In this document: piece by piece, positions 1-10,590 of the stretch
Position numbering within the stretch: the stretch's first letter is position 1
Layout: the number at the start of each line of letters is the position of its first letter
Assembly: GCA_030549495.1 (NCBI GenBank)
Contig: JAUIRK010000885.1
Coordinates: 1,116,001 to 1,180,000, forward strand
Length of the DNA: 64,000 bases
Direction: 5' to 3'
DNA from: Nectonema munidae
Lineage: Eukaryota > Nematomorpha > Nectonematoida > Nectonematidae
The notes under the pieces: generated by a model
What the model was told of the DNA's origin: nothing
Seen by the model: only the letters and a program-made list of their open reading frames with translations
The model's database searches: none
Program-made: the position numbers and the translations under genes

Positions 1-2404
1 TCCTTTTTAGGATAAATCTTTGAGCCCTGTAATTTTTTTGGTTATTCGCTTCTGTACTTTTTCTAACTCTTTCATATCTTTTTTACAGCTTGGCTGTGTG
101 ATAACATTACCGTATTCCAGAATAGGGCGTATTAACGCTTTGTATATAGAAGTAGCTTTTTCTGGTTCAACGGAGGATAACTGACGATAAATTGAGTGAA
201 ATACAGCGTAATAGAGATTATTTTCGAAAAATGAGGCTTAAATTTCAAAGAATTATCAACGATGATGCCTAAATCGTTTATTTGCGAAGTACGAGTGATA
301 TTATGACCACCAATATAATAAGTGTAGCTGTATTGACAACCAATTTGTAAATGATAACATTTTGCGAAATTTAGATCCATACCCCAATGTGTACACCATT
401 GATACAGAGTGTAAAGGTCAGTTTGAAGTTTGGTCGTAGAATTTTTGGTGTATTCAGAGTACAACTTAAGATCATCGGCAAATAATTTCAAGTTGGACTC
501 AATTTGCGTTCCCAATTCGTTTATGTATAGATTAAAAAGTAGCAGTCCTATCACACTCACTACCTTGCACTACTCCACTAGTTACTTTACTTGGATTTGA
601 TAAGTAGCCGTTCACAGTGACAAATTGGATTCTATTTGTCAGGAAGTTGTCTATCCATTTAATAATTCAAGGATAAATGTTATAGGTTTTTAATTTACTT
701 AGTAAATAATTGTGTGGAACTCTGTCAAATGCCTTGCGAAAATCAAAGTATAAAACATCAACTGTGTCGTACTTCTCGAGAAGGTTAGTAACATCGTCAG
801 GGAACTCCAATAATTGTTTTACCGTAGATTTCTTTTTCGTAAACCCATGTTGATTAAGTTGTTGCTTTTCAAATAAAAAAAATGTGATCAGCAACAATCG
901 ATTCAAGAATTTTAGACAAAACGGTAGTTAAGCTGATAGGCCTGTTGTTCGAAGGAAGTTCTGAATTCGAGTTTTTTTGTATGGGGACTACTAATGCAGT
1001 TTTCCAGGCATTTGGTAAGATACCTTCTTTTAAGGAAAGGTTGAACAACTTTGCAATTGGGAATGCCAAATGAAAGGCCAGTTCTTTTAAAATAAATGGA
1101 TGTAGGTTGTCGATGCCAGGCGATTTATCAGCTCTAAGATTGCTAAGTTTTTCAAACACAAGTTTCTCACTGATTACAATTTCTTCCATCGGTGGGTGGT
1201 GATGGTGTAACTTTAAAGTTTTTTGATTACTACCTTGAGACTATGTTAAGACAGAAGAAAAATATTTACTGAATGTTTCTGCAATTTCAGTATCGGAATT
1301 TATGCGAATTCCATTTGTGTCAATCATAGTCTTGATCGTATGGCTTGTTTTTTTTAGAGTTGATATAACTCCAAAATCTTTTAGGCTTCTCTTTAATGTT
1401 TTTTAAAATGTTTCTTTCAAAGGAACGCTTTGCTTTTCTTGTTTCTTGCCTTAACTGATTTGATATTTTCTTTAGCTCCAACAAAGTTTCAGTATTTTTG
1501 TACTTAAAGTATTTTTTAAACAGTTTTTCCTTTCTTTTGTGTAAAGACATCGTTGAGCTGTTCATATAAGGATTTAGTTTTTTCTTTTTTCGCATTAAGG
1601 TTATATACTCGGCAATCGCTTGGTGCATCACTTTATAAAATCTTCATAAAAGTCTGAAAAAGAACATGCATTGTAAAGATTCCAATTTATGTTGGAGAGA
1701 TACTTTCTAATTTTGTTGTAATTACTTGATCGAACATCCAATTTGGTGGTTATAGGAGACGAAGATTTGATGAATCGATACAGACTAAACTTCATAGAGT
1801 AATGATCACTCCCTCTTAATGCTGGCAACATGGAGAAATTTGTAATATCAGAGGGATTGTTTGTAATTAGAAGATCTAGTATACTTTCCTTTCCAGAATA
1901 GTGAAATCTTGTTGTATCATGAATTAATTGAAACAAGTTGTTAGAAGCTAAGTAATCTACAAATTTTGTTAAAGAAAAATTCTTACCTGATTAGATCTTT
2001 TGAACTCCAACAAATAGAATGATAATTAAAATCTCCAATGAAAACGAGAGTAAATTTAGGGAATAACTTGAGAAAGGATGAGAAAAGACAAAGTATTTCT
2101 TGAGTAGATTGAGCAATGTTCACCGAAGGACTTCTATAGATGCAGCAAATGACAAATTTTTTTCCTTTATTTTCAACCTCCAGACCAACATATTCGATAC
2201 AGGAAGGAGAAAACGATTTTACAGTTTTGATTTTATAAAAGGCTTAAAATAAGCAATGATTCCTCTTTTTCTACGATCACTAGTAGTTATATTATCAACG
2301 TTACTGAGCATTGAGAAGCCTTTCAAGTTGTATAATCGACTGTTCGGCAAACACAACATAGGATTTTTGAAAGAACTTCAGTAATGATAAAATCATAATC
2401 CGCC
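1..2404 (-). mobile_element. LINE A: CR1/Jockey-group non-LTR retrotransposon, minus strand, 3' end off the window
   Basis: On the minus strand, reading from 2404 down to 1, the pieces of a LINE ORF2 occur in their normal order: endonuclease, linker, reverse transcriptase, and a C-terminal tail (LIRPILEYGNV, then KELEKVQKRI) at the very edge. Its 3' UTR and tail are therefore outside the window. No ORF1 is visible upstream, because LINE B begins immediately in the opposite orientation, so this copy looks 5' truncated or its 5' part was replaced. Several frame breaks show it is dead. The CR1/Jockey group placement rests on motif wording only. Confidence 0.85.
1..2404 (-). pseudogene. LINE A ORF2 (endonuclease + reverse transcriptase), broken
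   Basis: ORF2 encodes the endonuclease and reverse transcriptase of target-primed retrotransposition. Visible pieces, 5' to 3' on the minus strand: an endonuclease start with DFIITEV near 2400 and IGDFN near 2030; the endonuclease end with ILDLLITN and GSDHYSMKF (1936-1628); a lysine-rich linker ending KRFWSYINSKKN (1631-1320); RT with DKSPGIDNLHPFILKEL and NRPISLTTVLSKILE (1189-869); QHGFTKKKSTVKQLLEF and YFDFRKAFDRVPHNYLL (906-667); and GLLLFNLYINEL with the catalytic LKLFADDLKLYS (560-132). Neighbouring pieces are in different frames, and the expected GVPQGS just before GLLLF is degraded, so no functional protein is possible. The family assignment is secure; the clade within CR1/Jockey is not. 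Confidence 0.85.
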
Positions 2405-2480
2405 TCATCTACTGTCAAAAAAGTTCAGGAATTTTAGGAAGAAGTTGATTGGAATTGGTGTAAAAATATGATAAAGTGTC

Positions 2481-3460
2481 TTGAGATGTTTCTTTATTTT
2501 CCCAATTGGTATAAAGTGGGTATGTATGAATTGCTTTAATAAATCTAATACAATTTCTAGTAACGTTTGTGATGAAAAAGTGATAAATAAGAATATATTG
2601 AATACTTTAAACAAACTTAGTTCCAATGTTGATAATCTTACCAATAAAATTATAAATTTAGAAAATTCTTCTTATCTTTCCCATGTGAATCGTGTAAACT
2701 TTCCTGAAAATAAAAATTCATACGCAGATGCTGTCAAAAAAAATCTTTGTTTTTTCGTTTCTAAAACTGGAGAAGAAGATAAACTATAGTTGAAAAAACT
2801 TCAAACATCTTGAAGGACGTACAAGTTAAATCTGTGAAAAACTTTAAAAATAAATATTGTTTCAAATTTAACGATGCTTGTAGCATGGAAAAGGCAGCTA
2901 AAAAGTTATCAAGTCAAAATTATGAAATCAATCATGTTAAAAAAGTTTTACCTAAATTCAGTCTAAACATATCATGTGATATTTCAGATGAAGAAATTTT
3001 GGGCTCTATTATTAGGAAAAACCCTGCTAGTGGAGATTTAGTTCAAGATGAAGTTTTTAAAAGACTTTTGTCTAAAAAAAAAGTGCTGGAAAGCGATTGT
3101 AAAATTGTAGTTTTTAATACTTCAAGTAAAATTTATAAATCAATCTCGAATAATAATTTTTTGATATATCTGAACCTTCGTTGTTACAAAGTATACCCTT
3201 ATATAATGTACAAGCAATGCACAAATTGTTGCTTTATAGGTCACCAAGCCTCAAAATGTACAAGAAAAGCTGTTTGCTGATATTGTTCATTATCTCATAA
3301 CGGTAAGGAATGCTCAACAAAAGATTCTGGTAGTTATGTCTGCATTACATGTAAAAATAATGGCTCGAGTATCATAAATCATTCAGCGTTAGATTTTAAA
3401 TGTCCTTGGGTTCAAAGAGAAATCCTGAGGGTTAAAATGAACACTGCTTACGATGAATAA
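2481..3460 (+). pseudogene. LINE B ORF1 (nucleic-acid-binding, CCHC zinc knuckles), frame-broken
   Basis: ORF1 proteins of this LINE group bind the element RNA and act as chaperones. The first part (2481-2789) has a WVCMNC cysteine pair followed by an Asn/Lys-rich, coiled-coil-like stretch (NTLNKLSSNVDNLTNKIINL). A second piece (2810-3280) in another frame ends in the first zinc knuckle, CTNCCFIGHQASKC. A stop codon after KAVC interrupts the series, and two further knuckle-like groups follow in the same frame (YCSLSHNGKEC, CITCKNNG...HSALDFKC) up to the TAA at 3458. The three C-x2-C-type knuckles at the C terminus are typical of Jockey/CR1-type ORF1. At least one frameshift and one in-frame stop are present. 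The true start may lie upstream of 2481. Confidence 0.75.
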
Positions 3461-5574
3461 AACCGATTTCCTTTCTAATAACTTTATAAATCCAATGTTA
3501 AATTTTTGTAATAAGAACTCTCCTCTTGACTATATAAATTCACATGTATTACCTTCTGAACTATGTCTCAATACATCCGCTTTCTTTTATAGTAAAAAAA
3601 TGGTATTAATATTATAAGTTTAAATGTCCAATCATTGAAGAGTGAATTTGATTTACTTGAAGTTTTTATAGAAAATTTCAAATAATGTTATAATTATGAA
3701 ATTGATATACTCTGTCTACAAGAATATTGGTGCTACGATTATGAATCTTTCAATATTTTAGGATATGATTTAATTAATTTTTTCAGTGATTTATCTTAGC
3801 ATAGTGGCTTAGGTTTTTTTTATCAAAAAAAATATAATTTATAAAATTAGCAATAAAATCTCAGAACAAGACAATTTTGAAATATTCGCTATTACAGTTC
3901 TTATGCCAAATAATATGAAAATGACAATTTATAATACTTATCGTAGACCTCATAACACTGTGCACAATCTAGAAACGTTTTACAGTTATATGAATGATAT
4001 CTTGTTCAAAACTGAAAGCTCAGAAGTAAATATACTTGTAGGTGATTTTAATTTAAATATACTTTCTGAAACACAACATATTTTGAACTTTATTAACACT
4101 ATTCACTCAAATGGCTTTAAATTTTGTATCGATTCTCCCACATACCCATCATCTGAAACATGTATCGACAATTTCATTGTTTCTCAGTCTTTACATAACT
4201 TCAAAGTATACGTAATTAATGATGTCATTTCCGATCATTATCCAATTCTTTTAACCGTCAACTTAGAAAAGCGACAAAATCAAAAAAGTCACACTTTGTC
4301 TTTGATGAAAGTTCCTACATTGACAGAGTTTCAAATCATGATTTGAATAGTTTGACTACTCACAATTTCGAAAGTCCTGAGCGCTTCTTGAATATCTTCA
4401 TTAACCTTATATCAAATTATGTTTCTCTCTCTTATAAAGAAATTGTACCCCGTAAAAATTCCAGTTATAATGTCAAAATGAAGCCTTGGATCACCGAAGA
4501 AGTTCTACAGATGATAAAGATGCGTAATTCACTTCATAATAACATTAGGAAATTTCCCAACGATTCAAAATTAATGTGCTCCTTCAAAAAAATGAGAAAC
4601 AACATTAAAAATGAGTTAATCTTTTTGAAAAAGGCACACTATGAGAACTATTTCTTCAATAATTCCGACTCAAAACGAATTTGGTCAAAGGTGAAAAGTG
4701 TTATCCATCCCAATAATCATGATTCATGCGCTATTGAAATTGATGGAAAGATTGTTACGGATGAAAAACTAATAGCAAACCAACTCAACAAGACTTTTAG
4801 CTTGCCAAATATAGATGATTCAAAAATTACTCATGAAAGAGTCGATGTTTTCCATGAAAGTATCTTCAAATTTGAAAATTGTTCAAGATGTCAAGAAAGC
4901 TATTGAAGAGTTGTCAAATAGTAAAGCCAAAGATGCTTATGGTGTAAGCATATATCATATAAAGCTTGTGAAGCCATTTTTATCTCTGATACTCTGCAAC
5001 TGCTTTAATCAATGCCTGGATACTTCAGTTTTTCCAGATGTTTTAAAAGTCAATAGGGTTGTACCTGTCCCTAAAAAAGACAAAGGTTTGAAGTTATCTT
5101 CTTTTAGACCTATTTCAATTATTCCAACGATTGAAAAAATTTTCGAAAATATACTTTTTATTCAGATATCAAAATATTTGGAAGATAATAAAATGTTAGC
5201 AAACTGTCAGTTTGCTTTCCGTAACGGTTTCTCTACAGAACTCCTCCATTGCTGTTTTTTTGATAAAATAGTTTCCTATTTAGAAAGAAAAATTGTTGTT
5301 GGTGCAATATACTTGGACCTAAGCAAAGCGTTTGATAGTGTGTCACACAAAATCATACTAAACAAGCTTATTCATTTTGGTCTCTGTAATTCATCAATTA
5401 GATTTTTTGCTTCATATCTAGCAAATCGCAAACAGTTTGTCAACTACCACAAGGCAAATTCTTCTTATCACAACATAACCAGAGGAGTGCCACAGGGATC
5501 TATTTTAGGTCCACTGCTTTTTATTGTATATATGAATAATTTTATCAACAGCACTGACTTTTTTGATGTTTTAA
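3453..5574 (+). pseudogene. LINE B ORF2, 5' part: AP endonuclease and first half of RT
   Basis: The ATG at 3453 overlaps the ORF1 stop (ATGAATAA). The endonuclease follows in shifted frames: IISLNVQSLKSEFD near 3610, ILCLQEYW near 3700, NTYRRPHNTVHN, LVGDFNLNIL near 4040, and VISDHYPIL near 4230. Then a linker (MKPWITEEVLQMIKMRN, 4343-4906) leads to the RT (4815-5574): SFRPISIIPTIEKIFENIL, YLDLSKAFDSVSHKII and GVPQGSILGPLLFIVYMNN. A frameshift lies at an A-run near 3595 and several more follow. The frame ends in foreign sequence after FFDVL, where piggyBac A begins; the rest of the RT resumes at 7836. DNA cutting and reverse transcription are known family roles; this copy is inactive. Confidence 0.85.
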
Positions 5575-7835
5575 CGCTAGAACGCTCGTGAAAAATGATT
5601 ACCCTTTAACGCCTGTTAGGGTCAAATTTACCTTTAAAAAAATGAGAAAATAGACAGTTTAGTGCTTTATATTTTCAGTTTATCGCTAACTAAAGATGTG
5701 TAAAAACTTTAAATAATAAAAATAAATGTTTATTTTTTAATAGCAGTATAAATTTGGAAAAAAAACTTTATTGATCAAACATCAATTAAAGTGAAATTAA
5801 TTTATACACATTTTGAACAAATAAACTTTTTTATCTTTATGCACTTCCCACACACTATTTTTTTACACTTATCACACTGTATATTTGACTTATTTTCTTT
5901 ATGATTGGATTTTAGACAATTTTTTCTTTTTCCATCATTACTTGTACTTGAATGTAGTTTTTCAGCAGTATCTTTGCCATTTTCAGATGAAATATGAGTT
6001 TCAACTAACTCTTCTCCCAACTTCTGTATGAAATCTCTTCTTGGAACTTTGGATTTGCACGTTTCATTATAAAGAATTGTTGCGTTTATTGCTGCCAGAT
6101 CAAGTAAATTATAAAAGGTGTGTACTGGCCATCTTCTTGAAGCTGCTTTTACACTATATTTTCTTGCCATTTGGTCTAATACATCCACACCGTATTTTGT
6201 TTGATTGTAAAAATCAACAGTGTTTGGTTTATGTTTTGTATCTGAGCTTGAAACAACATTTTTGTGTAAACTACTTAGTAAAAGAACATTTTTGTTTCTT
6301 TTACCTTGATAAACTGTGAAGCTTATGTCTTCATTTTCAAAGGCTATCGTTTGATAAAGAGCTAGTCGAAGATTTTTCAATGATTTGGGAACTTGATGAA
6401 TCTTCTTTTTTTTAACTCTTTTGCTAATTTCAAAGAAGTGAAAAAGTTATCATACGTGACATTTCTACCGCTGTTCAGATAAGGATTCAAAATATTAATT
6501 ACCACATTTTCGGATATACGTGTTTGACGATTTTTTTCTCGGTCCAAATATGGAAAACCGTTCAAGAGATATTTAGTTTTAACATCAACAAGAAGCCACA
6601 TTTTTTGTCCATACTTATCAGGTTTAGAAGGTATAAACTGAGTAAATGGACATCTTGTTTTACTTGGAAATAGCTGTTCGTCGATGCAAAGAAACTCATA
6701 AGGAACAAAATTTGTTTGGCAATTTGAAACAAAACGATACCATATTTCAGAAATTGCTGCAAATTTATCCGTTTCTAAGCGGAGAGACCGATTGCTTTTT
6801 ATATCAAAACGTAAAAATCTTTGTATTTCACAAAAACGAGAACGACTCATTGTTTCTTTGCAAAAGTTCAAACCCCTTTTAGACCAAAGTAAGTGAACAT
6901 CTAATCCACGCGAACCAGTTACTTCTCGTACATATAAAATAGCTATGAAAGCTTCTAATTCTGGAATTGACATATTCCAAGAAGGATCAGCCAGGATATC
7001 TTGCGCTTGTAATTCAGTACACTTTTTTTATCTTGTTCAGCATGAAATGATCAATAAAAAGTCTCCAAGATGAAAGGAAAGATTTCTTCTCAATACTTCT
7101 TTTTGCATGACTCGTTGGACCTGGTGTATCTTTGATAATATTGCATATTGATGCTCTGCCTGCCGAAGAGGAAGGATTTTCTATCAGTTTCCAGATAGAT
7201 TAATCAGGAGCTTCATATTGTTTATCAAGAGCAAAACTTTTTTTCCTTTTTACACTTTTTACATTAAAAGTAGAATCTTCATTGTTTTCTGTAGAACTTG
7301 AAGAGCACGATGAAGATAAACTTTTTTGAACTTGAAAGAAAGAATCGGAGTCAGAAACCTCACCACCACTTGACTCATCTGAAGGCATGTTTGTGTAGTT
7401 ATGAAGTTTTTTTGTTTCCATCAAAAATTCAACAAAATAATGTAACAAAAATCAATTTTTGCGCAAAATCTAAAAAATCAAAAATATATGTATGTAAAAT
7501 TGCTGCATGTGTATTATCAATCAAAGATAAAAAATTACAGTAATTAATAATGTCACAATATTGTACTCCCACTTTTTGCTCACAGCAAACCTATCAATTA
7601 AAAAAAATAATATGTAAATAAAAAAAGATTAATTTGACCGCATGGGCGTTCTAGTAATATTCACTAAAAATTATTATAAAAACAAATTTTTTTTTCATAC
7701 TAATGGCATAGAATTATTTATTTTTATAAAATAAACAAAGTCAAAAATTATCAAATCATCAGTTTGATCAAATTGAAAAAAAACAATTATGAAAAAAATT
7801 GATGGGTCAAAATGACCCTGCTGTGCGTTCTAGTG
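5575..7835 (-). mobile_element. piggyBac A: piggyBac-family DNA transposon inserted in LINE B RT
   Basis: The left end follows TTAA (5571-5574) and begins CGCTAGAACGC. The right end reads GTGCGTTCTAGTG up to about 7835, so the terminal inverted repeat is (C)RCTAGAACGC. An extra copy of the terminal word (GGCGTTCTAGTA) sits about 180 bp inside the right end, near 7645, and a perfect short hairpin GGGTCA-AAA-TGACCC sits at 7804-7818. The expected second TTAA is not visible on the right, where TGTAC follows. LINE coding resumes right at the junction. Transposase remnants run on the minus strand. Insertion after the LINE is certain from the nesting. Confidence 0.85.
5802..7448 (-). pseudogene. 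piggyBac A transposase, frame-broken
   Basis: Minus-strand transposase remains. The N-terminal acidic/serine-rich part (7448-7200) has SDESSGGEVSDSDS and a KRKK basic patch. The catalytic core (6973-6377) has the first two family aspartates in CIDEQLF (residue 98 of that segment) and VTYDNFFTS (residue 175). The next segment (6380-5802) has the third in YGVDVLDQM (residues 66 and 69) and a C-terminal Cys-rich domain (CDKCKKIVCGKC...CSKC). All three catalytic Asp are kept, but the frame breaks near 7200 and near 6380, and about a dozen residues equivalent to the TLVGTIRxNK stretch are missing at the second break. Family chemistry is DDD cut-and-paste at TTAA; this copy cannot make a working protein. 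Confidence 0.85.
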
Positions 7836-8681
7836 TACGCAAATGATGTAACATTAATTTTCCCGTACTGCTCTGATAATTTTGAACTGTTGAAGAACGC
7901 TTATTCCAGTGTGTTAAATTGGTGTGAACGAAATTACCTTGCTATAAATCAGTCAAAAACGAAATCAATGATTTTCTCGAAAAAAAACATCGTGGAAACT
8001 TTTTTGTTTGACAAGCTGAACTTGAAAATCTTTTCTGAAGTGAATTTGCTTGGTTTAATAATTGAAAATAATCTCAGTTTTAATAAGCACATTACTTATC
8101 TTTCTATAAAGCTCGCCAAAATAAATGGTATATTAGCTCATACAAGAAAGCTCTTTCCAACTAAAGTTCTTCTGATATTACTAAAAACTCTCATTCTTCC
8201 TCATCTTTATTACAGCTTGGTCAACTTTGGGCACTGTAATTTACATCGCTTAATTGTTTTGTATAAAAAAGCTGTCAGAATTGTTACCCATTCAAAAAAA
8301 ATGTCTCACACAACTGTACTCTTTGTCAAACTTTTGTTAAAGTTGGAAGACATTTATACTCAAAAAATTAGAATATTTATCCTTTCCAATTTGAACTCTT
8401 TGCATAATCATTTTCAAAATATTATACTTTTCACCTCAAAACCTTCCTATTTTTTCATAAATGTTAAGAATCTAGATAAACCGCGTTTCAGACTTGAAAC
8501 TTCTAAGCTTTCTATAAGATACAAAGCTGTTTGTTTTTACGAAAAATACAGAAGCTTCATAGCAGAAAGTTGCTCTTCAGTAAAGAAAATGAAACTCATC
8601 CTGAAAGATTGGTTCATTTCTTCATATAGAGAAAAAACAACTTGTAATGTTGTTAATTGCTATATTTGTCAAAATAATTAG
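7836..8681 (+). pseudogene. LINE B ORF2, 3' part: catalytic YAND and C-terminal domain
   Basis: This continues the RT directly after the piggyBac right end: VYANDVTLIFPYCSDNF, which corresponds to the Y/FADD catalytic box but reads AND, with Asn in place of the first Asp. It is followed by LNWCERNYLAINQSKTKSMIF (RT motif D/E region), a thumb-like segment with LLGLIIENNLSFNKHI, and a C-terminal region ending CYICQNN and a stop at 8679. The 289-residue stretch is uninterrupted. The A[N]D change would be expected to cripple RT, either because this copy was already dead or because it decayed later. Confidence 0.8.
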
Positions 8682-8826
8682 TTAATGATATTTCATGTAA
8701 TAACATTATTATAACTTTTTTGCTAAAGATTTTCTTTTTTTTTTGAATTACGCTACATAAAATCATAATGACTTCTTATGTGTGTATCAAATTTGTAAAT
8801 AAATTTCTTCTTTTTCTTCTTCTTAT

Positions 8827-9494
8827 GTTTAACTGGAAAAGCAGTGAATTGATTTAACTGATGGCGTTTGATGTTTCGTTTTTGATAAGTACAGTCTGAT
8901 GGACATACTTATTTTTTTTATCACACGAAAATCGTTTAAAGAACTTCCTCTTAATAGATAGGTTATGTCACATTTTTAAATTTTATGTGACCAACTAATA
9001 GAACAACTCTTAGACAAATTTCTCATCATTAATTCTCATACCATTGCTGTTATATTCTTCAACACCATGAATTATATGATTAGCTTTGCGACGTTCTCTG
9101 TCTAATTCAGTAGCGCGCTGGTGTGAAAGCGTATCTAAGTATTACTATTTGCCGAAAGTCAGAAGCACAAGATGGAGTTGAAGTGAGTTTTAACCAATTT
9201 TCGTTATATGCGAAGCAAGTGTAACATTAAAAAAGTATGTACAGTACATACATGTGAAAAATTTATTCAATAAAAAAATAAATTATAATTTATTAGGTTT
9301 TTCTCTTTTATTTCACAAGTTTTGCCATTTAAGTTTGTTTTCCTTTTTTATACCAATATATTATTTTCTAATTCATACAAAAACGTATATATCATCCATT
9401 TCGTTTTGTAAGCAAAATAATTTTCTTTTGGTTTAAAAGCTCTAACATTTTTACTACAATATTGGTGATTTTTTTCATGGTCCCATTCATTTAG
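8827..9494. other. No gene recognised
   Basis: AT-rich spacer between the LINE B tail and a hAT-derived element. A slightly less AT-rich patch at about 9080-9180 shows no recognisable frame or repeat. Nothing further is supported. Confidence 0.5.
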
Positions 9495-10151
9495 CAGGGG
9501 TGTTAAACTTAAATCACTCACATGCAGCTGCATTTCGAATAGTTACAACTCTTGCAGACCTAATAAAAATTCTATGGATAAAAAGACACACATACTCATA
9601 TTTTGAAACCAACAATAACCGAATAAATAATTTTAAAAGGTTTGAAAAAGTTTTTATTCTTAATTTTTCTTTTGCGATTTTCAATAAACTTGACATCTCT
9701 TCTTCTTAACAATTTTATCAAAATCATGAGTTAAATTCGTAGCAGCAGAAACTGTCAAAATATCATTTATCTGATCAGTTGTTAGTCTTGTTTTGTTCTT
9801 AGACTTATTAATATTCATTACTTAAAAATTTGCTTGCAAAGATAAGTCGTTACAAGCATACATAGAATTTTTAAAACCGATTAAATTATTTTCAAAAATT
9901 ATAAACAAGATACTGATAAAATCAAACATTTTAGTTGTAAAAAATAATTTTTCATCAGAGAATAAATTTGCAAGTCGATGATATCCAGCTGAAAATCTGA
10001 TGGTAATTCTGATGCATCCACTGTAAAAGAAGATGTAAAAATGGAGCTCAAGGTTTAACTAATTTAATATTTTCTCAAAAATACTCGTCACGCTGCACTG
10101 TAACTTTTAGTGGGTAGAATGCAGGGCGCGGAGCGTATGTTAGACACCCTG
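9495..10151 (-). mobile_element. hAT-derived element, internally deleted (copy 1)
   Basis: The left end is CAGGGGTGTTAAACTT (9495) and the right end reads TTAGACACCCTG (10151), matching as an inverted repeat of the common hAT end CAGGGGTGTCAAAC. The interior aligns by eye with the 27057-27487 element: a TTTGAAACxAACAA stretch, the CATACATAGA word, and CTCGTCACGCTGCACTGTAACT against CTCGGACCGTATTGTAACT. A matching 8-bp target duplication is not visible (TCATTTAG against ATCCAGAT). It retains the C-terminal end of a hAT transposase on the minus strand. Confidence 0.7.
9681..9880 (-). pseudogene. hAT transposase C-terminal (dimerisation) remnant
   Basis: Minus-strand translation gives a run resembling the conserved hAT C terminus: a MYACNDLSLQANF-like stretch (family form: YxCExxFSxM), a stop, then VMNINKSKNKTRLTTDQI and a last segment ending DFDKIVKKKRCQVY with a TGA at 9681-9683. 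The closing KRCQV is typical of this hAT subfamily. There is no catalytic core, so this is a fragment of a dead, shortened element. Confidence 0.6.
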
Positions 10152-10412
10152 ATCCAGATCATTTTCATCGTTATCAAAAATATTACCTATTTAAAATTTT
10201 GCAAAATTATGATTCTTAACAGCTGAGGTAAGAAGATTATTATCAATCAGTCATCATAATGGTTTCAAATTTTTCAGTTTTATCATTAGGTTAAGGTTTA
10301 TTAATTGCAATACTAGCCATCAATCTTGAATTTTCATTTATAACATCATCATAAAAATCACTATTAGTATTTGAATAATATACCCAAAAACGACTTTTGA
10401 TTCTTCACTTAC

Positions 10413-10590
10413 TGAAAATAAATTTCTCCGCTAAATCTCTTCTGACCAGCTGCTCCTCAGGGGGTATCGTCAAATCGCACGAATCAATTTTAAAAGATCT
10501 CCTATTTTTTAGTATATTTATAATTGCTAGTGCAAGTCGGTTTTGGTCCAAGTTGACTGTAAACCTCTTGGCTCCCCATTTTGCTGCCAT
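10413..10590 (-). CDS. Candidate first exon of unknown gene (weak)
   Basis: A 59-codon minus-strand frame begins ATG at 10590 (MAAKWGAKRFTVNLDQNRL), contains IPPEEQLVRRDLAEKF, and runs into a good splice donor (TTCA then GTAAGTG at 10412-10406). Its composition is richer in G+C than its surroundings and it reads like real protein. I do not recognise the family and cannot find a following exon to the left. It could be the first exon of a host gene, a captured exon in a repeat, or chance. Confidence 0.3.

Larger units (their letters stand above)
2405..8826 (+). mobile_element. LINE B: CR1/Jockey-group non-LTR retrotransposon split by a piggyBac insertion
   Basis: A nearly full-length two-ORF LINE on the plus strand: ORF1 with zinc knuckles, ORF2 with endonuclease and RT, then a 145-nt 3' UTR ending in a TTC-rich simple tail (about 8800-8826). 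A 2.26-kb piggyBac element (5575-7835) is inserted in the RT; without it the LINE is about 4.1 kb. The start at about 2405-2480 is set only by the junction with LINE A on the other strand. ORF1 and ORF2 overlap at 3453-3460. Confidence 0.85.

Noticed and set aside
2405-2644. 79-codon minus-strand frame at the LINE junction
   Set aside because: It lies mostly antisense to LINE B ORF1 and has no LINE or other motif.
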